From Geobacter sp. (GTDB taxonomy: Bacteria > Desulfobacterota > Desulfuromonadia > Geobacterales > Geobacteraceae): a stretch of DNA of 23,287 bases. Positions 8,917 to 13,129 of the stretch are shown here, one piece after another (position 1 is the first letter of the stretch; every line of letters starts with the position of its first letter). Both the position numbers and the translations under genes were made by a program. The stretch spans positions 1-23,287 of the forward strand of contig RPRC01000126.1 of NCBI GenBank assembly GCA_003857395.1, read 5' to 3'. The notes under the pieces are model-generated. The model worked only from the letters and a program-made list of their open reading frames with translations. It ran no database searches and was not told where the DNA came from.

Positions 8917-9369
8917 CTAGTCGTTGGGGTTTTCGACCATTACCGTGAACCTGGTGCCGCGGATGCCGATATTTGCGACAGGTGTTTCGAATCGGACGGA
9001 TTGCGGTGAAAGCTTGCCGATGATTCCCGTCATGCAGGCTGCGGTTCCCCGAAGTATTTTCGTGACAAACGACAGTTTCCCTTCGGCCGGTGAAAAAAGA
9101 AATTCAGTGATTGCAACCTCACTATTTGGTCCAAGGGAAAGAAGCGTATCATCCCGGAAAACAATGGCCATGCTGCTGTCGGAGCCGGTTTTCAGCAAAT
9201 CGCCCCTTAAAACCCTGGTGCCATTTTTCGCCTCTACGGGAACCTTGTCACGAATAATGGAGCTAACGCCGCGAACCGTCTTGATGCTTGCCACTGTTGC
9301 TTCCAATGCATTAACAGGGAAAGGTGCGAGCAGGCTTGCCGCCACAAGATAGCCAAGGAGTCTTTTCAT
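8917..9369 (-). CDS. Exported FecR-domain protein
   Basis: 150-residue protein with a cleavable-type signal peptide (MKRLLGYLVAASLLAPFPVNA, cut probably after Ala22), then a FecR-like beta domain. The domain runs from VASIKTVRGVSSIIRD through GTRVLRGDLLKTGSDSSMAIVFRDDTLLSLG to ETPVANIGIRGTRF near the C-terminus. No TM anchor or other domain follows, so it is probably periplasmic and differs from the membrane FecR anti-sigma regulators of siderophore systems. The ATG at 9369 has a strong AAGGAGG 8 nt upstream; an in-frame start 11 codons upstream would include the ribosome site. The stop is one base from the end of a repeat element. That insertion may have trimmed the original C-terminus (ENPND), though many exported FecR proteins are this short. 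Confidence 0.87.
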   Translation of the reverse strand: MKRLLGYLVAASLLAPFPVNALEATVASIKTVRGVSSIIRDKVPVEAKNGTRVLRGDLLKTGSDSSMAIVFRDDTLLSLGPNSEVAITEFLFSPAEGKLSFVTKILRGTAACMTGIIGKLSPQSVRFETPVANIGIRGTRFTVMVENPND

Positions 9370-9555
9370 GGTTCGTTCCTCCTTTTGCAATCCGTTGAAC
9401 AACTGTTTTGAAGAACTGCCAGCTGAGTTTTTCGGTGATCATTCTTCACTCATAGTTGAAGGTGGATATGAGGCAATGATAACACAATTCTTCCAGAATA
9501 TCGCTTGGTACCTTCCTGAAAATATCCTGGAGTCAGCATTTATTTCGCTTAGTTC

Positions 9556-9584
9556 GTTTCCATCCGGAAACTCCGGATGAAAAC
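9556..9584. promoter_or_regulatory. 29-bp near-perfect dyad upstream of the FecR operon
   Basis: GTTT, one mismatch, then CATCCGGA (9561-9568), a 3-nt centre, TCCGGATG (9572-9579), the mismatch base and AAAC. There is no T-tract in the correct place on either strand, so it is not a normal terminator. It lies about 190 bp upstream of the FecR start and could be an operator. The rest of the stretch 9370-9681 contains no gene or convincing promoter that I can see. Confidence 0.45.
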
Positions 9585-9681
9585 TAGTTCGGTCAGCACG
9601 AAGATGTTGTGGCGATTTCATCCTGGAGAAAGGACTCAAGAAAGGTGAATTGAGAGCCCTGTGGAATGGATTGCGTCAGCG

Positions 9682-9717
9682 GAAAAAGAAAAGGGGCCTC
9701 TCGATGAGAGACCCCTT
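9682..9717 (-). terminator. Intrinsic terminator of the tRNA-Pro unit
   Basis: On the minus strand, AAGGGGTCTCTC, loop ATC, then GAGAGGCCCCTT form a 12-bp stem with one mismatch. It is followed by a T-rich tract (TTCTTTTT). It starts 12 nt after the tRNA CCA end. Confidence 0.9.
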
Positions 9718-9729
9718 GTTTGTATGAAC

Positions 9730-9806
9730 TGGTCGGGATGACTGGATTCGAACCAGCGGCCCCTTGCTCCCGAAGCAAGTGCGCTACCAGGCTGCGCTAC
9801 ATCCCG
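9730..9806 (-). tRNA. tRNA-Pro (anticodon CGG)
   Basis: 77-nt cloverleaf on the minus strand. The acceptor CGGGATG pairs with CATCCCG, the discriminator is A and the CCA is encoded. The D-arm begins GCGCAGCCTGGTAGCGC. The anticodon stem CTTGC/GCAAG holds the loop TTCGGGA, so the anticodon is CGG (reads CCG). The T-arm is CTGGTTCGAATCCAG. It is a free-standing unit with its own consensus promoter and terminator, and nothing suggests use as an integration site. Confidence 0.98.
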
Positions 9807-9815
9807 ACGTTGGCC

Positions 9816-9844
9816 TTTATAGCTGTTTGCCGCCGTTTTGTCAA
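9816..9844 (-). promoter_or_regulatory. Sigma-70 promoter of tRNA-Pro
   Basis: Minus strand TTGACA (9839-9844), a 17-bp spacer, then TATAAA (9816-9821). The -10 is 9 bp from the mature tRNA 5' end. This is a near-consensus stable-RNA promoter, lying 67 bp downstream of the ADH gene stop. Confidence 0.92.
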
Positions 9845-9911
9845 CTGGTTATCAGCTGACGAAGATGCACACGTTTGTTCGGAATATGATGCGTCGAAGT
9901 GACTGCATGGT

Positions 9912-11060
9912 TCAATGGAAGGCCTTTTCCAGGATGGCAATAACGTCCTCTTTGCTGGGATTGCGCGGGTTGAAAATGGTGCTGATTTCCTTGAGAGAAT
10001 CCAGCGCGATCTTTTCGAAATCGTTGCGGGATGCTCCAAGTTCTTTCAAGGTGGGGATGCCAATCGTGCGTGAGAGTTCCAGTACTGCGGCGATCGTAAC
10101 CGGTAGTGCATCGCCTGGTTTCAGGTCTTTTACCTCAAGGCCCATTGCTAGCCCGATATCTTTGATCCTCTCAGGGACTGCCTGTCCGTTAAATTCCATG
10201 ACATAGGGAAGGACAGCGGCATTGGCAAACCCGTGCGAGACGCCGGAATAGGTGCAGAGGGGGTGGGAAATGGAATGAGCAAGTCCAAGAATTGCCGAGT
10301 TGTAGGCGAAACCTGCAAGTACGCTTCCCAAAAGGAGGTTGGTTCGCGCTTCCATGTTGCTGCCATTCTGTACCGCTTCCGGAAGATGGTGGAAAATCAG
10401 CTCGATGGCCTTCAGGGCATTGATATCCGTAGGAATCGAATTGGCGACCGAAAGATAGGCTTCAATAGCATGGGCCAAGGCCCCCATCCCGGTCGAGGCG
10501 GTGAGGGCGGGGGGGGCTCCGATGGTGAGTCTTGGGTCGACGAGGGCAACACGCGCACCGACGTTTTGGCCTCCGATTACCATTTTCTTCTGCAGTTTGG
10601 TGTCGATGATGACGGTAAAGGAGGTAACTTCACTGGCGCTGCCCGCGGTTGTCGGGATGGCTATTACCTGGATGCCGGGTTTTTTTACCAGATTTATGCC
10701 ATCGTACTGATTTATGGGTGATTCATTGGTCATCAGGATGGAAACAGCCTTTGCTGCATCAATAACACTGCCACCACCAACGGCAACAATTGCATCAACT
10801 CCTGCTTCCTTTGCCAGGAGGGCTCCCTCTTCCACAAGCTCATCGGTGGGGTTCGGTTGCACCGAGCCCCATTCCGTTACCTCGAGTTTGGATGCCTTCA
10901 GTGAAGCCAGGATAGGATCTACAATTCCGGCCTTTTTGACTTCGCTGTCGTAAATGCAGAGAACTTTAGATGTTTCGAAACCGCGAAGCAGGTGACCAAC
11001 TGTTTCGGCTGTTCCGGGAGCGAATGCTACAGAGCTTGGAATGGAGAAATGAAAATGCAT
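9912..11060 (-). CDS. Iron-type (group III) alcohol dehydrogenase family protein, Asp metal ligand replaced
   Basis: 382-residue protein covering the whole family length. The N-terminal NAD(P)-binding half has AVGGGSVIDAAK (93-104) and PTTAGSASEVT (136-146); a helical metal-binding half follows. In this family the divalent metal is held by one Asp and three His. The three His are seen here as His197 (ALAHAIEAY), His262 (GLAHSISHPL) and His276 (VSHGFAN). The Asp of the usual GMDALTHAIEAY is Gly193 (GMGALAHAIEAY, codon GGG). Activity, metal content and substrate are therefore uncertain. ATG 11060 has AGGAGG 8 nt upstream. It appears monocistronic, with its own promoter at 11101-11130. It could be an alcohol, lactaldehyde or propanediol-type oxidoreductase; sequence alone does not decide. 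Confidence 0.92.
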   Translation of the reverse strand: MHFHFSIPSSVAFAPGTAETVGHLLRGFETSKVLCIYDSEVKKAGIVDPILASLKASKLEVTEWGSVQPNPTDELVEEGALLAKEAGVDAIVAVGGGSVIDAAKAVSILMTNESPINQYDGINLVKKPGIQVIAIPTTAGSASEVTSFTVIIDTKLQKKMVIGGQNVGARVALVDPRLTIGAPPALTASTGMGALAHAIEAYLSVANSIPTDINALKAIELIFHHLPEAVQNGSNMEARTNLLLGSVLAGFAYNSAILGLAHSISHPLCTYSGVSHGFANAAVLPYVMEFNGQAVPERIKDIGLAMGLEVKDLKPGDALPVTIAAVLELSRTIGIPTLKELGASRNDFEKIALDSLKEISTIFNPRNPSKEDVIAILEKAFH

Positions 11061-11100
11061 TACAGATGCCTCCTAGAGCTTTACTGAAAAATTTCCCGTT

Positions 11101-11130
11101 ATGATATCGTTTCGATGCTGACTATGTAAA
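11101..11130 (-). promoter_or_regulatory. Probable sigma-70 promoter of the ADH-family gene
   Basis: Minus strand TTTACA (11125-11130), an 18-bp spacer, then TATCAT (11101-11106). Each hexamer is 5 of 6 to consensus, about 40 bp upstream of the start codon. The remaining stretch 11131-11403 holds no gene I can support. Confidence 0.65.
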
Positions 11131-11403
11131 TCTCTGCTGGTTCCGAGGCAATTTTGGAACATTTCAGCAGTCCGGGTAAAAGGTCATGTTGGTATCTTCT
11201 TGAACAAATCTCCGCATACGGGGAATTTTGATCAATTTGGCGAATCATACCCCCATTAGGATGCTGTTTCAATATTTTTTCCGTTATGGGAAGTGCCTTC
11301 TTCGAAGGAGGGTGACGGTGTTATGTTTGCAGGTGGTGGAACTGGCCAGAAAAGAACAGTTTTCTCTGATTTGGGGTGCAAAATAAACTCGGCAATTTTC
11401 ATG

Positions 11404-11432
11404 TTGACATTCGAAGTATACGTATTTAAAAT
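11404..11432 (+). promoter_or_regulatory. Strong sigma-70 promoter of the small-gene transcript
   Basis: TTGACA (11404-11409), a 17-bp spacer, then TAAAAT (11427-11432). It is a consensus -35 with a 5/6 -10, pointing toward the 61-codon gene about 250 bp downstream. Transcription would begin near 11439. Confidence 0.78.
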
Positions 11433-11438
11433 CAACGG

Positions 11439-11687
11439 CTGTTTGCCAATGATTGTTTTATAGGACATAGTGACGGCGGACGGACCTGTTGGCGGCGGAT
11501 ACTGTGTGCTGGGACGGGTCTGGCTTTTAGCAGCAATTTCATTCGAGATTTCTACCCTGTCCGTAGTTGAGGGGGCGTTGATACTTCGGATCGTTTCAAC
11601 CCGCTCGGGCCGGTGGTCGGTAACGCAGTGGTTTGGACTTAAAAAGCCCAGTTTCTGGGGAAATTACATCGAGAGGAGAAAAATCAG
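11439..11687 (+). other. Long structured 5' leader of the 61-codon gene
   Basis: The roughly 250-nt untranslated leader implied by the promoter contains several self-complementary parts. GGACGGGT (from about 11513) can pair with ACCCTGTCC (about 11552-11560) with one bulge. GTTGA and TCAAC flank 11578-11604. CCCAG (11647-11651), loop TTT and CTGGG (11655-11659) form a hairpin 13 nt upstream of the ribosome site. I cannot match it to a known riboswitch; GEMM, cobalamin and molybdenum-cofactor signatures are absent. A folding-free reading can only suggest post-transcriptional control. Confidence 0.4.
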
Positions 11688-11873
11688 ATGAGTACACTTC
11701 CGTTCAAAAAAGGAAACGTAGTAAGGTATGAAACAGGTTATGTTGCAAATGTCATGAATGTTCTTGACAATGCCCTTATTCTTGATCAGGACAGCGCAGG
11801 AAACTCCGGCATGTTCAGGGTTGCAGTCGATCCGGACAATGTTGAAGCAGCTAAGCTCAAGATAATGAGGTAG
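11688..11873 (+). CDS. Small protein of unknown function (61 aa)
   Basis: I do not recognise this protein. It opens MSTLPFKKGNVVRYE, is acidic-to-neutral, soluble, without signal peptide, TM segment or Cys, and rich in Val, Asn and Asp (NVMNVLDNALILDQDS). A short beta fold is likely. The ATG at 11688 follows GAGGAG by about 9 nt. A consensus promoter about 250 bp upstream and an intrinsic terminator about 190 bp downstream frame it as a monocistronic unit with long untranslated ends. This supports a real, expressed gene despite its size. No neighbour suggests a role: the left neighbour is transcribed divergently and the right one convergently. Confidence 0.72.
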   Translation: MSTLPFKKGNVVRYETGYVANVMNVLDNALILDQDSAGNSGMFRVAVDPDNVEAAKLKIMR

Positions 11874-11890
11874 TCAGTAGTATTGTGAAG

Positions 11891-12061
11891 TGTATTTAGT
11901 AGATTGGTATCGGTTGTTTCCGATTGAATACAGAAATGGTGCAAGCATATGCATAGGTAGTGTAAAGCCGATTGTTAGGTCGCTGTGCAGCGTGGCCTTG
12001 ACATAGACGTACCGTTCGGCCATACCGGACCAAAATATTGGTTACGGGTACGATACCAGAA
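11891..12061 (+). ncRNA. Candidate structured 3' UTR or small RNA
   Basis: After the 61-codon gene, about 190 nt precede the terminator and hold many complementary segments. TGTATT (11891-11896) pairs with AATACA (11927-11932) around ATCGG/CCGAT (11909-11924). TGGTATCG (about 11906-11912) pairs with CGATACCA (about 12051-12058). GTACCGT pairs with ACGGGTAC near 12009 and 12045. ACCAA/TTGGT with loop AATA lies near 12030-12043. No separate promoter was found, so a 3'-derived RNA or simply a structured 3' UTR is likeliest. There is no coding frame of note. Confidence 0.35.
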
Positions 12062-12097
12062 AGCCCCCTGCCTTACTAGGCAGGGGGCTATTTTTTT
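12062..12097 (+). terminator. Very strong intrinsic terminator of the small-gene transcript
   Basis: AGCCCCCTGCC (12062-12072), a 6-nt loop, GGCAGGGGGCT (12079-12089): an 11-bp perfect stem, then A and seven Ts (12091-12097). The segment after it (12098-12202) contains alternative GCGCCA/TGGCGC and TGGCGCTT/AAGCGCCA inverted repeats but no gene. Confidence 0.95.
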
Positions 12098-12202
12098 GGT
12101 GCGCCAGGCATGGCGCTTGGCGCATAAGCGCCATATGTTCAACTTTTTCAGCTTTCGTCCGACAAAGTGGGACTGCCGGTCTGATTATGGTCCTTTGTAC
12201 GT

Positions 12203-12232
12203 AAAAAAGGCCAGCTTCGGTAAGCTGGCCTT
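12203..12232 (-). terminator. Intrinsic terminator of tRNA-Phe
   Basis: On the minus strand, AAGGCCAGCTT, a 4-nt loop and AAGCTGGCCTT form an 11-bp perfect stem followed by Ts. It begins 11 nt after the tRNA CCA end and faces the terminator at 12062-12097 from the opposite strand. Confidence 0.94.
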
Positions 12233-12243
12233 CAGATTTGAGG

Positions 12244-12319
12244 TGGTGCCCAGGGACGGAATCGAACCGCCGACACGAGGATTTTCAATCCTCTGCTCTA
12301 CCGACTGAGCTACCTGGGC
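12244..12319 (-). tRNA. tRNA-Phe (anticodon GAA)
   Basis: 76-nt cloverleaf on the minus strand. The acceptor GCCCAGG pairs with CCTGGGC, the discriminator is A and the CCA is encoded. The D-arm contains GCTCAGTCGGTAGAGC. The anticodon stem GAGGA/TCCTC holds the loop TTGAAAA, so the anticodon is GAA. The T-arm is GGCGGTTCGATTCCGTC. It has its own promoter and terminator. Confidence 0.98.
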
Positions 12320-12333
12320 GAATGAGACCTCAT

Positions 12334-12362
12334 CTTATAAACATTATTCGACAGCCTGTCAA
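12334..12362 (-). promoter_or_regulatory. Sigma-70 promoter of tRNA-Phe
   Basis: Minus strand TTGACA (12357-12362), a 17-bp spacer, then TATAAG (12334-12339), placed 14 bp upstream of the tRNA. It begins 14 bp past the efpL-like stop codon, so read-through from that gene may add to tRNA transcription. Confidence 0.9.
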
Positions 12363-12376
12363 GATTTTTTTCGGAA

Positions 12377-12940
12377 CTAAGCCCGGGAGACAAAGCGACA
12401 GTCTCTGGTGTCCACTTTGATCTTTTCGCCTGCCTCCAGATAGGGCGGGACCTGCAGCCGCAAGCCTGTTTCCAGGACAGCTTCTTTGGTTTGGGCGGTG
12501 GCGGTGGCGTTTTTCAGGGCGGACGGCGTTTCCGTGACATGCAGTTCCACGATCATCGGGAGGTCCACATTGACAAGCCTGCCTTCAAAAAGTCCTAAAA
12601 TCACTTCCGTCCCTTCCAGGAGGTAGGGGGCCAGAGAGGAAAATTCGTCTTCTGCCACTTCAAACTGTTCATAGGTTTCCAGGTCCATGAAGACGCCTGT
12701 GCTGCCGTCAGCATAGAGGAATTGCCCCTTGTGGCGTTCGAAGTCGGCTTCATCCACCTTGTCGCCGGAGCGGAAGGTCTTTTCCAGGACTTGGGACGTC
12801 AAGAGGTTGCGGTACTTGGTTTTGACAATGGTATTCGCTCCACGTGCGGATGGGGACTGGAAGGTTACGTCGATAATAATGCAGGGAGCGCCATCGATCT
12901 GGATAACCAGCCCCCTTTTGAATTCAGCTGTTGTAATCAT
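12377..12940 (-). CDS. EF-P-like translation factor of EfpL/YeiP type
   Basis: 187-residue three-domain EF-P fold: a KOW-like N domain (about 1-63), a central OB domain (about 68-125) and a C-terminal OB domain (about 130-187, ending GEKIKVDTRDCRFVSRA). EF-P binds between the P and E sites and relieves ribosome stalls at proline runs. In classical EF-P the loop tip is a modified Lys in PGKG. Here the loop reads QSPSARGAN with Arg33 at the tip, matching the QSPTARGA loop of E. coli YeiP, now called EfpL. This is therefore an EfpL-type paralogue rather than canonical EF-P, although the C-terminus looks EF-P-like. ATG 12940 is preceded by GAGG. A second, Lys-type EF-P would be expected elsewhere in the genome. 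Confidence 0.88.
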   Translation of the reverse strand: MITTAEFKRGLVIQIDGAPCIIIDVTFQSPSARGANTIVKTKYRNLLTSQVLEKTFRSGDKVDEADFERHKGQFLYADGSTGVFMDLETYEQFEVAEDEFSSLAPYLLEGTEVILGLFEGRLVNVDLPMIVELHVTETPSALKNATATAQTKEAVLETGLRLQVPPYLEAGEKIKVDTRDCRFVSRA

Positions 12941-12973
12941 GGATTCAGTACCTCGTTAGAGAGAGTTTCCTGT

Positions 12974-13003
12974 TTTTTAGCACAGATTGCGACAAAAACT
13001 CAA
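12974..13003 (-). promoter_or_regulatory. Possible promoter of the EfpL-like gene
   Basis: Minus strand TTGAGT (12998-13003), an 18-bp spacer, then TAAAAA (12974-12979), each 4 of 6 to consensus, 33 bp upstream of the start codon. Only moderate support. Confidence 0.4.
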
Positions 13004-13043
13004 CCTTTCACCAAAGCTGGGAAGCAGTCACGTTGCCACCTGG

Positions 13044-13072
13044 TTGAAGGGTGTGAGCTGGTAGAGTAAAGT
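13044..13072 (+). promoter_or_regulatory. Possible promoter of the P-type ATPase gene
   Basis: TTGAAG (13044-13049), a 17-bp spacer, then TAAAGT (13067-13072), each 4 of 6 to consensus, 57 bp upstream of the ATG. A TATAGA at 13072 is an alternative -10. The gene is divergent from the EfpL-like gene. Confidence 0.4.
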
Positions 13073-13129
13073 ATAGAATCAGGTAAAGTTGCAATCCCTG
13101 TTCTAACCGGCCTGCTCAGGAGGGAATGA

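Noticed and set aside
11256..11468. 70-codon minus-strand frame (PVPPPANITPSPSFEEG) upstream of the ADH-family gene
   Set aside because: No ribosome site at its start, not a family I know, and it overlaps a strong promoter on the plus strand. It could be a relic of a larger gene, but I cannot support it.
11985..12308. 107-codon plus-strand frame through the terminators and tRNA-Phe
   Set aside because: It translates two intrinsic terminators and the antisense of a tRNA, so it is not a gene.
9730..12319. tRNA genes as integration sites of a genomic island
   Set aside because: No integrase, no direct repeat of either tRNA 3' end, and the flanking genes are ordinary core genes.
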